Source: a virus
Strand: one strand, 5' to 3'
Length of the DNA stretch: 64,000 nt
Virus record (IMG/VR): IMGVR_UViG_3300010399_000036
Span: 17,119 to 81,118 of that record
Below the pieces are notes generated by a model that saw nothing but the letters and a program-made list of their open reading frames with translations, searched no databases and was not told the origin of the DNA. Shown here piece by piece: positions 33,654 to 41,740 of this stretch (positions are counted from its first letter, which is position 1; every line of letters begins with the position of its first letter). The position numbers were made by a program, and so were the translations under genes.

Positions 33654-34351
33654 GCTTCTTGATTAATCCTTATGTGTTTGCGGCAGCAGGCGGAGCCGTA
33701 CTGCCAACGGATGATCTAATCCTACGCCTGGAAGCTGACTCGCTTTCACAATCAGATAACACCGATGCAGATCCGTGGACTGACATCTCACCATCAGCAA
33801 ATCACGCGCTGAAAGGTTCAGGTAGCAATGCTAAGTATCGATCCTCCGTTGATGGCTTACCCGCAATTGAACTGGACGGTACGGATGACTATTTCGATCT
33901 AACATCCAGCATCACCGATGGTCTGTGGACCTTCTTCGCGGTTTATAAACCAACTGGAACGGGAATACGCAGCTTCTTTGGAGGTTCTGTTACCGCTGCC
34001 GCTCAAATGAGAATCGACAGCACCCCGAATGTGAGTTTCGTGAAATCAGGCGTGTCAATCATCGACTCCACTAGTACACCGATCGCTAACAACGCATGGA
34101 ATATTCTTGTTGTTAGTCGCTCCACATCGGTTGCGGGAGTCTTTTACACTAATGGCGTGGTCAACAACGGATTCGCGGCTCAGCCTGCGATGAACGCAAT
34201 CACGCGTATTGGCTCGTCGTTTCAAGGCGCAATCAATAGTGAGTTCTGGAAAACCTATTTCCGTGCTATAGGGTTCTATAGTGTTTTTAAGGATGCTACC
34301 GAGTGCGCGGCAGTAACAAACGCTCTGAATGCAAAGTATGGGGTGTTTTAA
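33650..34351 (+). CDS. LamG/concanavalin-like receptor-binding protein (233 aa)
   Basis: After a short tail-joining start (SFLINPYVFAAAGG), residues 20-230 follow the LamG pattern: LILRLEADSLSQSDN, W.DISPSANHALK, LPAIELDGTDDYFDL, LWTFFAVYKPTG and NNAWNILVVSRS. This fold binds carbohydrates and is common at phage tail ends. It is the last gene of the rightward structural block. Confidence 0.75.
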   Translation: MSFLINPYVFAAAGGAVLPTDDLILRLEADSLSQSDNTDADPWTDISPSANHALKGSGSNAKYRSSVDGLPAIELDGTDDYFDLTSSITDGLWTFFAVYKPTGTGIRSFFGGSVTAAAQMRIDSTPNVSFVKSGVSIIDSTSTPIANNAWNILVVSRSTSVAGVFYTNGVVNNGFAAQPAMNAITRIGSSFQGAINSEFWKTYFRAIGFYSVFKDATECAAVTNALNAKYGVF

Positions 34352-34498
34352 GGCGTAACTAATGTATACTGCGCCACTGCTGTGCTCACCTTGATTAAGC
34401 CCATGCAACCAATCCTGTGGGTAGAGAGACACAGAAGAAGCGTAGTGAGCAGTGGAAGTAGCTTCGGGTTGGGCGGCGGGGTTGTTGGTCGTCGTCAT
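34055..34498 (-). CDS. possible last gene of leftward operon (148 aa), overlaps LamG gene
   Basis: ATG 34498 overlaps the stop of the 39-aa membrane peptide (ATGA), which supports the start. The first 49 residues (TTTNNPAAQPEATSTAHYAS...) lie in otherwise empty DNA; the remaining ~100 residues are antisense to the LamG gene and look like shadow translation. Either a short real N-terminus has lost its stop, or the ORF is chance. Confidence 0.25.
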   Translation of the reverse strand: MTTTNNPAAQPEATSTAHYASSVSLYPQDWLHGLNQGEHSSGAVYISYALKHPILCIQSVCYCRALGSILKNTIEPYSTEIGFPELTIDCALKRRANTRDCVHRRLSRESVVDHAISVKDSRNRCGATNNKNIPCVVSDRCTSGVDD

Positions 34499-34614
34499 CG
34501 CAGTAATCCTCTGTAGATACCAATCAGCCAGGACACATGAGCCAGTAAGCCGCCAGCCAGCACGCCGATAATGAACCATGCGAACCGTGCCTGATTGCAA
34601 TCATGCCCGCTCAT
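34495..34614 (-). CDS. one-helix membrane peptide (39 aa)
   Basis: CGGAGACAACG precedes ATG. A short polar N-terminus (SGHDCNQARF) is followed by one transmembrane helix (AWFIIGVLAGGLLAHVSWLIGIY) and a basic end. It could be a small holin-like peptide; no other lysis gene was recognised nearby. Near the end of the leftward operon. Confidence 0.55.
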   Translation of the reverse strand: MSGHDCNQARFAWFIIGVLAGGLLAHVSWLIGIYRGLLR

Positions 34615-34637
34615 CGTTGTCTCCGTCGTTCAGTCGT

Positions 34638-35039
34638 TCACACGGTGTCCTTCACTAGAAAGTACATGAAAACAGGACCGCCTCTTATATTGTTAGAGTC
34701 GGCAGAGCCGGAAAACGGGTCATGCAGCACGTTTGCTTGCATCCCTTGGTACGCCATAACAACCGCATGATTCCAGCCGAGTCCGGTATCGCACGACGCT
34801 ATAAACGGCACGCCATCAGGAAACCAGACTTTACTCGCATAAGCGTCCGCCTGAATCATTAGCAGGACCATGCCGTGACTCTTGCGGAGCCATACGTTTA
34901 GCGGATAGAACCAATCATCGCCCTCTATGTCGTGGATGTTTGGTACTTGATCAATCTCGACTTCGAGTAACGATGCAAGACACGCGGCAAAACAGTCACC
35001 GCGCGACGTGTTAAGAACTTTCTGCCTGATCGGTTTCAT
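34638..35039 (-). CDS. papain/C39-like cysteine peptidase-fold protein (133 aa)
   Basis: GDCFAACLASLLEVEIDQVPN gives a candidate nucleophile Cys at the start of a helix. GWN-HAVVMAY gives the His and NVLHDPFS the Asp, in the usual order for papain-like folds. Phages often carry this type of small protein near accessory genes; the substrate is unknown and it may be inactive. Last well-supported gene of the leftward block. Confidence 0.65.
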   Translation of the reverse strand: MKPIRQKVLNTSRGDCFAACLASLLEVEIDQVPNIHDIEGDDWFYPLNVWLRKSHGMVLLMIQADAYASKVWFPDGVPFIASCDTGLGWNHAVVMAYQGMQANVLHDPFSGSADSNNIRGGPVFMYFLVKDTV

Positions 35040-35087
35040 TTAGATTCAAAAGACTGTCCACCAATGATAGCGGTGTCTGTCTGCGGC

Positions 35088-35483
35088 TCAGCCATCCCCC
35101 TCACCTCCGTCCGGTTGCTGCGTGGTCCGCTGCTCGCTAGCCGCAGCATTCCACGCTACTCGTAGAATTCCGACTGCGCGCGGCAGTGCCTCAAGTGCTT
35201 CATCCATTTGAATGCTGTAAACTTGGAGTTCCACCCATCTATCGTGAACCTCTCCGGTTACAGTGAACTGCACTGAACGGAACCGATGATCGCCACTGGT
35301 GACGTCCCAAGGAATGAACGCAACGTGTGGAGGTTTTTCATTGCTCGTGCAATCAGGAAACCCATCGAAAACCTTCCACGCCCACCAGCTAACACCTGTA
35401 CGCTTCCATTCGTAGCCGTGTGTTTCAATGTGCCAGCCGTCTACCTTCAGCGTTTCGCGCAAACTGTCTGGCGTTATGCTCAT
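35088..35483 (-). CDS. unknown protein (131 aa)
   Basis: Begins SITPDSLRETLKVDGWHIETHGYEWKRTGVSWWAWKVF; Trp-rich beta segments, then QFTVTGEVHDRWVELQVYSIQMDEALEALPRAVGILRVAWNAA (helix). Acidic Gly-rich tail. ATGA overlap with the upstream gene. No domain recognised. Confidence 0.6.
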   Translation of the reverse strand: MSITPDSLRETLKVDGWHIETHGYEWKRTGVSWWAWKVFDGFPDCTSNEKPPHVAFIPWDVTSGDHRFRSVQFTVTGEVHDRWVELQVYSIQMDEALEALPRAVGILRVAWNAAASEQRTTQQPDGGEGDG

Positions 35484-35782
35484 CGTTTCGTCTCCACGTC
35501 CACACCTTCAGCGATGAAGAGACGCATAACTGCTTGTCGAATCTCTGATTTCACGGCCCATCCCTTACGGTGTGACACGTCTCCTCGACTGTTATGTCGG
35601 ACGGTTGTTGGCTCATCAATCGCAGCCAGCACCTTCTGCGCAAGGTCGCGCTTGGCGGCGATAATTGGATCCGTCTCGTTGCGGTCATAGCAAATATAGT
35701 CCAGTGTCACGCCTTCAGGCAGTCGATACGGCCCACACTGCGGACCGTTGAAATAGCTACCCCGTTTCTGTGTCTCGTCCAT
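35480..35782 (-). CDS. unknown protein (100 aa)
   Basis: Polar, with NGPQCGPYRLPEGVTLDYICYDRNETDPIIAAKRDLAQKVLAAI. The C-terminal helix (EIRQAVMRLFIAEGVDVETK) carries the ATGA junction with the next gene. GAGAGGGAGGGG upstream is a strong ribosome site. Confidence 0.6.
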   Translation of the reverse strand: MDETQKRGSYFNGPQCGPYRLPEGVTLDYICYDRNETDPIIAAKRDLAQKVLAAIDEPTTVRHNSRGDVSHRKGWAVKSEIRQAVMRLFIAEGVDVETKR

Positions 35783-35806
35783 CCCCTCCCTCTCCTTTCA
35801 CTACTA

Positions 35807-35941
35807 TCAGCCTTTCTTGCGATTACGTTTACGTCCATGTCGCTCCTCGGGAGGGGTCAGTCTCCACCACACCCACCCGACGCCGACGACCCAAACCGCC
35901 ATTAGGCAAACCAGTACCAGTATCTCTCGGTAGGGAATCAT
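35807..35941 (-). CDS. one-helix membrane peptide (44 aa)
   Basis: Starts by ATGA overlap with the upstream peptide gene. Trp/Val-rich transmembrane helix (EILVLVCLMAVWVVGVGWVWW) then a strongly basic tail (RHGRKRNRKKG). A short N-in, positively charged tail of this kind resembles small holins or antiholins; unproven. Confidence 0.55.
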   Translation of the reverse strand: MIPYREILVLVCLMAVWVVGVGWVWWRLTPPEERHGRKRNRKKG

Positions 35942-36057
35942 TTTCGATTCTCCCGTTTAAGGTCACGGGTGCAGTACATAATCCCCGCAGCCACCTCGAT
36001 CGTAAACGCCGTAACCACAACGGTGGCGAACAACGTTAAGAATCGCAGAAGGTTCAT
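35938..36057 (-). CDS. one-helix membrane peptide (39 aa)
   Basis: ATGA overlap with the 573-aa gene upstream. Helix LLRFLTLFATVVVTAFTIEVAAGIM followed by YCTRDLKREN. It may pair with the 44-aa peptide encoded just downstream (two adjacent coupled membrane peptides). Confidence 0.55.
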   Translation of the reverse strand: MNLLRFLTLFATVVVTAFTIEVAAGIMYCTRDLKRENRK

Positions 36058-37775
36058 TTAATCCTTCCTTCTTCACCTTTCACCAACCCTTCCAACTTCT
36101 CCAGCACTTCATCTCTACTGATATAAGGAACTCCATCAAAAGGAAGTACTGAAGCGGCGTTTACGATGTCTACGCAGGATTGGATGGCGGTGGAGTTGGC
36201 TTGCACCGCCCCTGATTCAGCAACGATCTCTATATCGTTGAGTATGTTTTCAAGTACGCCTAAAACACCATCAAGCCGGAGAGCGTCGCGATCAAAACCC
36301 GCCTTTTCTGCGCTCTCTTTCTCAGTTCGGGCAATCGTTATACGTTCTGTGATGTCCTTTTTCGCGGCTTCGACGCACTCCGCGATGGCGTCGGCACGGG
36401 CAGTGGTGAGTTCGGCGCGGAGCTGCGAGACAAGTAGATCCACGCAGTTCCGTCCGGCGTTTTCTGCCACGAGCTGCTGCAAGTCAATACCGCATTCTGT
36501 AGCCCATTTGAAGCACGGCAGAATATAGTTGCGTTCATATTCTTGCCACTTCTTCACGGCATGGGTCAACTCACGTTGAAGTCGGTCTGACCGGCTCGCG
36601 TCGGCAGGGGCGGCGCAATGTTTGGCGATAATCGCAGAGACGAGTTTTACAAGATCGTGGAATTCATCCGGCGCTGTGCCATAAACACGCTGCACAACTT
36701 CCGTCGCCGCCGCTTCTACTGCTACTTGCGTGGCCTCAGATCTAAGCGAGTGCTCAGCGCAACGAATGACTATCCCGCCGTCAATATCCATCTCCCATGT
36801 TGTGCCGACGTTCCCACATTTATCGCACGGGAGATCTGCTCCCTGTTTGTGGAAGATGACCGTTCGCGGATCTAGCTGCATCTCCGCAGTGGCGGGACCG
36901 TCAACTAATTCCCCACGCAACATCTTGGCGTAAAGCGTTCCCAGTTCCTCTCGAAGTCTTTGGTTTTCATCGCACAGTAGTTCGTTGTCTTCTTCGGTGG
37001 CTGGTAGCGTAGGCTCAGTGGGTGGGAAGTGGCGGGAAAGAATTTCGACAACTCTTGCTCTCTCCTTTTTCGAGTCGTCACAGCCCCAACAGCTGTCGCG
37101 ACTACAATCCTTGATGAAGCACGTTCGCGATAAACAATCGGGAACAATCTCCTGAGCCGCACTCGTTGCCCCTTCACCGGGAGCGATAGTGCTCGGCTTG
37201 TCTGCGTCTGGTCCAACGTTTACGCCTGTACCGCACCATGTGCAAAAATGCTTTGTTCCTTCTTGCTTCCATTTGTGGCCGTGAACTAAACAATCAAGCC
37301 CCGGCGATCCATCCTGTGCAGTTCCTCCTGCCGTTGCTGCGGTGGAAGCAGGTAACAACTTGCACGGATGTTCATTGCAGGCCAGGCAAAACGCATCGGG
37401 ATTAGCGGCGTGTAATCCCCCTTCGGCTGCTGCTGCGGGTGGAGTGGTGGGTAGGTGGTCTTCGCACAAGTCACACTTCTCACATTCATTAACTTCCCGC
37501 AGTGCCGCTTCGTAGCCCATTAGGACAGATACGCTCGCACTCGTGTCTCGCTGCCCTCCAGTGCTTGCGCCAGTGGTTGCATCTAATCGCATGTTCATTA
37601 GGTCGCCAATTTCTTCGCCTTGTTTCTCTCTGTTCACGATTGGCTTAACCGTCCGCTGGGCCTTTTCCAGCAAGAGGCAGATGTTCTCTGCTTTTACTTG
37701 GGCTAGTTCGACTTCAACTTCATCGAGTCGTGATGACCTCTGACGCAACCATTCAAACGTCTCAGCTTGGTCCAT
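36054..37775 (-). CDS. large Cys-rich coiled-coil protein, unknown (573 aa)
   Basis: By far the largest gene of the leftward block. Residues 15-45 and about 245-290 and 455-520 are coiled-coil-like. Scattered zinc-type pairs include CEKCDLCEDH, FCLACNEHPC, FCTWCGTG, CFIKDCSRDSCWGC and PCDKCGN...IRCAEH. The linkers are Ala/Thr/Pro-rich, so it looks like several zinc modules strung together. No known family recognised. May bind nucleic acid or host protein. Confidence 0.6.
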   Translation of the reverse strand: MDQAETFEWLRQRSSRLDEVEVELAQVKAENICLLLEKAQRTVKPIVNREKQGEEIGDLMNMRLDATTGASTGGQRDTSASVSVLMGYEAALREVNECEKCDLCEDHLPTTPPAAAAEGGLHAANPDAFCLACNEHPCKLLPASTAATAGGTAQDGSPGLDCLVHGHKWKQEGTKHFCTWCGTGVNVGPDADKPSTIAPGEGATSAAQEIVPDCLSRTCFIKDCSRDSCWGCDDSKKERARVVEILSRHFPPTEPTLPATEEDNELLCDENQRLREELGTLYAKMLRGELVDGPATAEMQLDPRTVIFHKQGADLPCDKCGNVGTTWEMDIDGGIVIRCAEHSLRSEATQVAVEAAATEVVQRVYGTAPDEFHDLVKLVSAIIAKHCAAPADASRSDRLQRELTHAVKKWQEYERNYILPCFKWATECGIDLQQLVAENAGRNCVDLLVSQLRAELTTARADAIAECVEAAKKDITERITIARTEKESAEKAGFDRDALRLDGVLGVLENILNDIEIVAESGAVQANSTAIQSCVDIVNAASVLPFDGVPYISRDEVLEKLEGLVKGEEGRIK

Positions 37776-37777
37776 AC

Positions 37778-38374
37778 CTACTTCCTTTCAAGTTCTTGGA
37801 TTAGGGCTGACAGCGCCCCGTCGTAGCCATCTGCGTTCCAAAGCGAACTCCGCCTCAGTGCTTTCAGCCGCTCGACATACTCCCCGCACCGCTCACTCAC
37901 CACTGCCTGCTGGAGCAGTGACGCAAAGGTATCTTTAGCCTCTTCATGGTTCTGATAACCTTCGTAGCAGCGTTCAAGGTGGCTTACCGCATGGACCACC
38001 AGGATTGTCTCCCCACAGTTGATGCAGTTAGTTGACAGAGTTCGGCTCTCTGTCAGTTGCTGCTCGCTTACCACGGGTGGCTGGTGGACCAGAGCGGCGC
38101 GGATGTATTCGATCATGTCTCGCTCATTTCGCTCAAGATGATAAACGCCGCCCATGACATCGCTCGCGTAACGAGATCGAATATACAGCCGCTCGGGAAT
38201 ATCATTAGGGATGACAGCGGGTGGGCCTTTACGTAACAAATCAGCCCGCACGTATTCGGTGGTCCCGATGGCGTCTCCCGTATCGTTCCAAAAGGACCGG
38301 TCCCTACCATCTGAATCGATCCAGATCCGCTCCGGTGCCACTCTCCGCCCCACTGGTTGATTGTCGTTAGTCAT
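37778..38374 (-). CDS. unknown protein with central CxxC (198 aa)
   Basis: Start at ATG 38374, which overlaps the upstream stop and has GAGGAAAAG before it; an in-frame longer start exists at 38398. RVAPERIWIDSDGRD and TTEYVRADLL resemble Ea22-type early phage proteins. NCINCGETILVVHAVSHLERC is a zinc-type motif. The C-terminal helix ends ALSALIQELERK. Confidence 0.6.
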   Translation of the reverse strand: MTNDNQPVGRRVAPERIWIDSDGRDRSFWNDTGDAIGTTEYVRADLLRKGPPAVIPNDIPERLYIRSRYASDVMGGVYHLERNERDMIEYIRAALVHQPPVVSEQQLTESRTLSTNCINCGETILVVHAVSHLERCYEGYQNHEEAKDTFASLLQQAVVSERCGEYVERLKALRRSSLWNADGYDGALSALIQELERK

Positions 38375-38571
38375 GGTCGTTGCTTTTCCTCTTCCCACTC
38401 CGCAACCTCTTGCTCTGTCGCCACACGAAACGCTCCGTTGCCATACTCAATTATATGTTGCTGACAGGTAACACACTGGAAGATGTCGCCTACAGCAATA
38501 CCGCGCAGTCGCTCAGCCGCTCTCATGCAGCAAATGTAAAGGCCGGGTCTGTCTGGTTGATTGTTGCTCAC
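38371..38571 (-). CDS. small CxxC protein (66 aa)
   Basis: GTG start with GTGA overlap; ATGA overlap at its end. YICCMRAAERLRGIAVGDIFQCVTCQQHIIEYGNGAFRVAT fits a single zinc ribbon (two Cys pairs). Acidic helical C-terminus. Confidence 0.6.
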   Translation of the reverse strand: MSNNQPDRPGLYICCMRAAERLRGIAVGDIFQCVTCQQHIIEYGNGAFRVATEQEVAEWEEEKQRP

Positions 38572-38732
38572 TGGTCGTTGCCTTCCCGTTCCTCACGAAT
38601 CGCCTGTTGAACATCCTCACGGCGATAAACCTTTCCACAGCACGGACAGCGCAGCGAATCTCCCATGTCGATAACTTCGTAATCCGCTAGTACGTCAATA
38701 CCGCAACACTGCTGCTCACCCTTTTCACCCAT
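38568..38732 (-). CDS. small zinc-ribbon protein (54 aa)
   Basis: ATG 38732. QQCCGIDVLADYEVIDMGD...LRCPCCGKVYRRED gives two Cys pairs at the ribbon spacing. Coupled to the next gene by GTGA. Confidence 0.55.
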   Translation of the reverse strand: MGEKGEQQCCGIDVLADYEVIDMGDSLRCPCCGKVYRREDVQQAIREEREGNDQ

Positions 38733-38738
38733 CACCCT

Positions 38739-38990
38739 TCACCGCCTTTCCAGCTTCGCGCTCGCTGCCCACTTGCGCACTTGGGCCATGCAATCGTCAA
38801 GTGATCTAAAACTCCTGAACTTCGGTTCTGACTCCAAGTAGCCAACCTTGATTGTCGTGACTGAGTTCACTTCTGGCCCATCTTGGCAGTCGGCAGGATA
38901 GAAAGAGTCCTCGCGACGAATCGTAATGGCCTTACCGGGAAACGCTTGTCGTAGTTCGGTTAGCGCGGATTTAATCTCACTGTTACTCAT
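38739..38990 (-). CDS. unknown protein (83 aa)
   Basis: SEIKSALTELRQAFPGKAITIRREDSF (helix-strand), then EVNSVTTIKVGYLESEPKF and a C-terminal helix. No motif. Overlaps the upstream gene by 8 bases. Confidence 0.55.
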   Translation of the reverse strand: MSNSEIKSALTELRQAFPGKAITIRREDSFYPADCQDGPEVNSVTTIKVGYLESEPKFRSFRSLDDCMAQVRKWAASAKLERR

Positions 38991-39165
38991 AATCGCACAT
39001 TATTTCGGCGCTCATACCGACTATGTTTTCCAAGCACGGCGGACAGTACCGCTTGCCACAGCAGTTACCATCTGAGCAGTTGAACGTAATCCAACATCTC
39101 TCACTACGGAGACAACTGTCAGTCTTCGTTGATAGTTCACAGACATGTTTATGTGTCCCACTCAT
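38983..39165 (-). CDS. Cys-rich zinc protein (60 aa)
   Basis: ATG 39165 with GGAGGAGTAGGGG before it (an upstream in-frame ATG at 39231 lacks a site). CELSTKTDSCLRSERCW...CSDGNCCGKRYCPPCLEN carries eight Cys and is likely metal-bound. Confidence 0.6.
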   Translation of the reverse strand: MSGTHKHVCELSTKTDSCLRSERCWITFNCSDGNCCGKRYCPPCLENIVGMSAEIMCDYE

Positions 39166-39208
39166 TCCCCTACTCCTCCCGTTTCTTGCCGGTGTGCTGG
39201 CCCAAGGT

Positions 39209-39439
39209 CTATTCTGGCCCCATCGCCTCATACATCGCCGCTCTATAACGCGCCTCCTGTTCTTCTTTGCTTATCAGGTTAACTGGCCCACACAGCACAG
39301 GAATTGGGCAGTTAGGCGAGCAGGTATAGCCATCGCAGTTCGGATGATGTTCTGAGCGCGTATGCCCGTCTGGTGGTACGTCAATCTCAACTATCTGATC
39401 ACAGTGTTGACATTTACCTTTCGCCATGATGTTCGTCAC
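39209..39439 (-). CDS. small zinc protein (76 aa)
   Basis: GTG 39439 or ATG 39427 (MAKGKCQHC). KCQHCDQIVEIDVP...HHPNCDGYTCSPNCPIPVLC has two to three Cys/His clusters; helical end. The start is uncertain because the AAGGA site is too close to the GTG and rather far from the ATG. Confidence 0.5.
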   Translation of the reverse strand: MTNIMAKGKCQHCDQIVEIDVPPDGHTRSEHHPNCDGYTCSPNCPIPVLCGPVNLISKEEQEARYRAAMYEAMGPE

Positions 39440-39779
39440 ATTCCTTCAGCGCGGATTCAAAGTCGTGGTTCACGTCTACCACGTGCTGTTTCAACTCAGC
39501 AATCTCCCGCCCCTGTTGTTCAACGAGCGCGATAAGCGTGTCGATGTCGTCAGGCGCGTTGGTAATGAAGTCGATATTTGCGGCGGCTTGCTCTACGCTG
39601 ATTCCGCGTCCTTTTGCTGCCTCTAGTGGCTGCGCGTACGCACGACACACTGCTACGTGCTTGTCATTGACTGCCCCGGCAACGTCGGAACCGTTGAACT
39701 GAGTCCACGGTAGACCCGTCACTTTTGAGCGCCGCTCTTTAATCACCTTCATTCGTTCTGCAAGGTCGTGGTTGATCAT
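39414..39779 (-). CDS. Ead/Ea22-like early protein (121 aa)
   Basis: LPWTQFNGSDVAGAVNDKHVAVCRAYA...ANIDFITNAPDDIDTLIALVEQQGREIAELKQHV matches the habit of Ead/Ea22-like proteins (a short beta part, then FI.NAP.DI..L and a coiled coil). These early phage proteins have no defined function. ATGA overlap upstream. Confidence 0.6.
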   Translation of the reverse strand: MINHDLAERMKVIKERRSKVTGLPWTQFNGSDVAGAVNDKHVAVCRAYAQPLEAAKGRGISVEQAAANIDFITNAPDDIDTLIALVEQQGREIAELKQHVVDVNHDFESALKECDEHHGER

Positions 39780-40018
39780 GGTTGCAGCCTTTCGTAGAGT
39801 GCGCGGGCGCGTTGACAGCGTTCGCCGTGGTTAACATCGTCACAACTACCACCGAACACCCCGAAACATAACCCTTTGGAGCCCGAGAGCACCTCACAGC
39901 CGAATGACTCCAGCACTTCACGGACTTCTGCAAGCGCGTTGTCAACTACGTCTGGTACGTCTTCGTCACCGTCCAACCCAACCAGCCTTGCGATATGCTC
40001 TGCTATTTCACTTGCCAT
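39776..40018 (-). CDS. unknown acidic protein (80 aa)
   Basis: Helical N-terminus (EIAEHIARLVGLDGDEDVPDVVDNALAEVREVLESFG), then a Cys-containing segment (GSCDDVNHGERC) and final helix. Shares a stop/start overlap with each neighbour. Confidence 0.55.
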   Translation of the reverse strand: MASEIAEHIARLVGLDGDEDVPDVVDNALAEVREVLESFGCEVLSGSKGLCFGVFGGSCDDVNHGERCQRARALYERLQP

Positions 40019-40233
40019 CAGTTACCTTCCTCTTCCTGCGTCTCAAGACTCCGCTGCACTTCTCGTACAGACTTAAACAACTCAGGCGCGAATCCCTTGC
40101 GACTCCCGTTTGGAAAGTAAGCAAACCCGCCTTCCGTGATCTTAATCGCGCCAACTACCTTGCCATCAAGCTTAACTTTTACTTGCCACGATCCGCGCCG
40201 ACCTTTTACGTGTTCGTATTCAATCATCGTCAC
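40018..40233 (-). CDS. unknown basic protein (71 aa)
   Basis: IEYEHVKGRRGSWQVKVKLDGKVVGAIKITEGGFAYFPNG is a short beta sheet pattern like host-nuclease inhibitor or MepB-type small phage proteins, but no match is certain. Ends in an acidic helix. Confidence 0.55.
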   Translation of the reverse strand: MTMIEYEHVKGRRGSWQVKVKLDGKVVGAIKITEGGFAYFPNGSRKGFAPELFKSVREVQRSLETQEEEGN

Positions 40234-40580
40234 TCCTCTTCCTGCGCTGCGGAGTCGCGGCGAATGGCGGCTGCAATTTCCGTGCAGGCTCTCCGATGAA
40301 TGGTTGAGCCGATTCTCCGTCGGTATTCAGTATCCGCGATCTTCGCCGCCCGCTCCCGTTCCTCAGCCCGCACTTCCTCTTCCCGCTGGCGGAGCGCGTC
40401 AAGTAGAATGTCGCGCACCGGCAATCGACTGTAGCCGCCAAGATAGCGAGCATTGGTAACTTGCGCTGCCCCGTTGTGATGTTCCTGAATTAGAAGCAAG
40501 CGATCTGCCTTTTGCTTAGCACTGCCTGTAAACAACTGGTCCAAGATTGTGTTAACTGTTTCGTCAATCGTGCTGTTCAT
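40230..40580 (-). CDS. unknown helical protein (116 aa)
   Basis: VNTILDQLFTGSAKQKADRLLLIQEHH at the start and a Glu/Arg coiled coil (LRQREEEVRAEERERAAKIADTEYRRR) in the middle. ATGA couplings on both sides. Not recognised. Confidence 0.55.
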   Translation of the reverse strand: MNSTIDETVNTILDQLFTGSAKQKADRLLLIQEHHNGAAQVTNARYLGGYSRLPVRDILLDALRQREEEVRAEERERAAKIADTEYRRRIGSTIHRRACTEIAAAIRRDSAAQEEE

Positions 40581-40921
40581 TTGCTTTCTCCCAGTGCTGC
40601 TAGTGCGCGGCGCTTAATCTCCTGTCCGTGCGGCGAATCATCTAACTGCCAGTCGAAGCCCTGGATAAGTTGCAGCGCTTCTCTCAGCGCATCTCTTTCC
40701 GCTTCCAGTGCGCGAACCGTGTCGAAGGAATCTACGGCGGCTGAGATGGCGACCGTCAACCTCTTCACTTCGGGAAAATACGTGTCGTCTTCGTCGCAGT
40801 AGTGATTAGCGATCCGTTCTGCCGATTCACAGATAGCTTCATGTGCTTTATCCGAACGCCACGACGGCTCCAGTTCCCGCCTCTCTGTTGCTGCTGTGTC
40901 AGGTTTAGATTGGGTGGTCAT
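40577..40921 (-). CDS. unknown helical protein (114 aa)
   Basis: Disordered start, then HEAICESAERIANHYCDEDD, a helix VRALEAERDALREALQLIQGF and an EIKRRALAALGESK end typical of early phage proteins. Coupled by ATGA to both neighbours. Confidence 0.55.
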   Translation of the reverse strand: MTTQSKPDTAATERRELEPSWRSDKAHEAICESAERIANHYCDEDDTYFPEVKRLTVAISAAVDSFDTVRALEAERDALREALQLIQGFDWQLDDSPHGQEIKRRALAALGESK

Positions 40922-41139
40922 AACTTGATGTCTCCGCGCTTTACTTCTTCACGAATAAGATTCGCCCCACTCACCGCTGATTCCACCGGACGCGGCCAGT
41001 CTCTAACGTCTTCTCTGGCCCATTTAATTGCCTGCTCGACCTCCCACGCAACGCGCTTTGTTAGGTTGTCAGTGTCAGGAGAGTTAATAAGCCTTCGGAG
41101 TGCCCGTAATTCCTTTTTAACTGTTGATTCAGCTTTCAT
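40918..41139 (-). CDS. unknown basic helical protein (73 aa)
   Basis: VKKELRALRRLINSPDTDNLTKRVAWEVEQAIKWAREDVRDWPRP is fully helical and amphipathic. ATG preceded by AGAGGGGAAAGG. No motif. Confidence 0.55.
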   Translation of the reverse strand: MKAESTVKKELRALRRLINSPDTDNLTKRVAWEVEQAIKWAREDVRDWPRPVESAVSGANLIREEVKRGDIKL

Positions 41140-41164
41140 CCTTTCCCCTCTGCTTCAGTGTGGA

Positions 41165-41368
41165 TCATTTGGCCGCGCCGTCTTTTAATCCCTGCGCATA
41201 GGCATTTCGCAGCTCGTCAGCAACCCATGACCAATCACGAATGAAACTATTATCCTCCGGTTCGCCGCCATCCCAGTGATCGCGCTCACCTGAATCGTCA
41301 ACAATCACGAGACGATTGCGATAGTTGTAATCGTTTTCGATTGGTTCAACTTTAACGCTGTAGCTCAT
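41165..41368 (-). CDS. unknown acidic protein (67 aa)
   Basis: SYSVKVEPIENDYNYRNRLVIVDDSGERDHWDGGEPEDNSF, then a helix ending in AYAQGLKDGAAK. A good ribosome site (GAGGAGAAGCAGG) precedes the ATG. Confidence 0.55.
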   Translation of the reverse strand: MSYSVKVEPIENDYNYRNRLVIVDDSGERDHWDGGEPEDNSFIRDWSWVADELRNAYAQGLKDGAAK

Positions 41369-41404
41369 CCTGCTTCTCCTCTGGTAGCAATAGCAGCGTC
41401 TGCG

Positions 41405-41719
41405 TCACGCTGCTTTCTTGAACGGATCGGGAACGTAAAGCCTGTCGGTCCAGTCCATCTTCTTGAAGTTGGCGCGACAAGTCTTGCAGTTGTGCCCGAT
41501 GACCACGCGTTGCTCTGCGATGGCATCACTGCCCATCAACTTGTCGGCTACCTGATCGCCACAACGTCCGCAGTACACGTAACCAAAACACATGGTTGCG
41601 ATACGACTATGACCGATAAGGGCGCAGACGATCTTGTTTCGCTGCTCTTTATCCTGTGGCTTCGCCGCCCGCACTTGGGCCAACAATGCAGACCGCGTTA
41701 TCTTCACTTCGTCAGCCAT
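41405..41719 (-). CDS. zinc-ribbon protein (104 aa)
   Basis: Helical N-terminus, then CFGYVYCGRCGDQV and NCKTCRANF form a likely four-Cys ribbon. HSRIATMCFGYVYCGRC is similar in style to phage proteins that mimic or bind ribosome/transcription parts, but no assignment is possible. Confidence 0.6.
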   Translation of the reverse strand: MADEVKITRSALLAQVRAAKPQDKEQRNKIVCALIGHSRIATMCFGYVYCGRCGDQVADKLMGSDAIAEQRVVIGHNCKTCRANFKKMDWTDRLYVPDPFKKAA

Positions 41720-41740
41720 TGCCTTATGCCGCCGCCTTTC

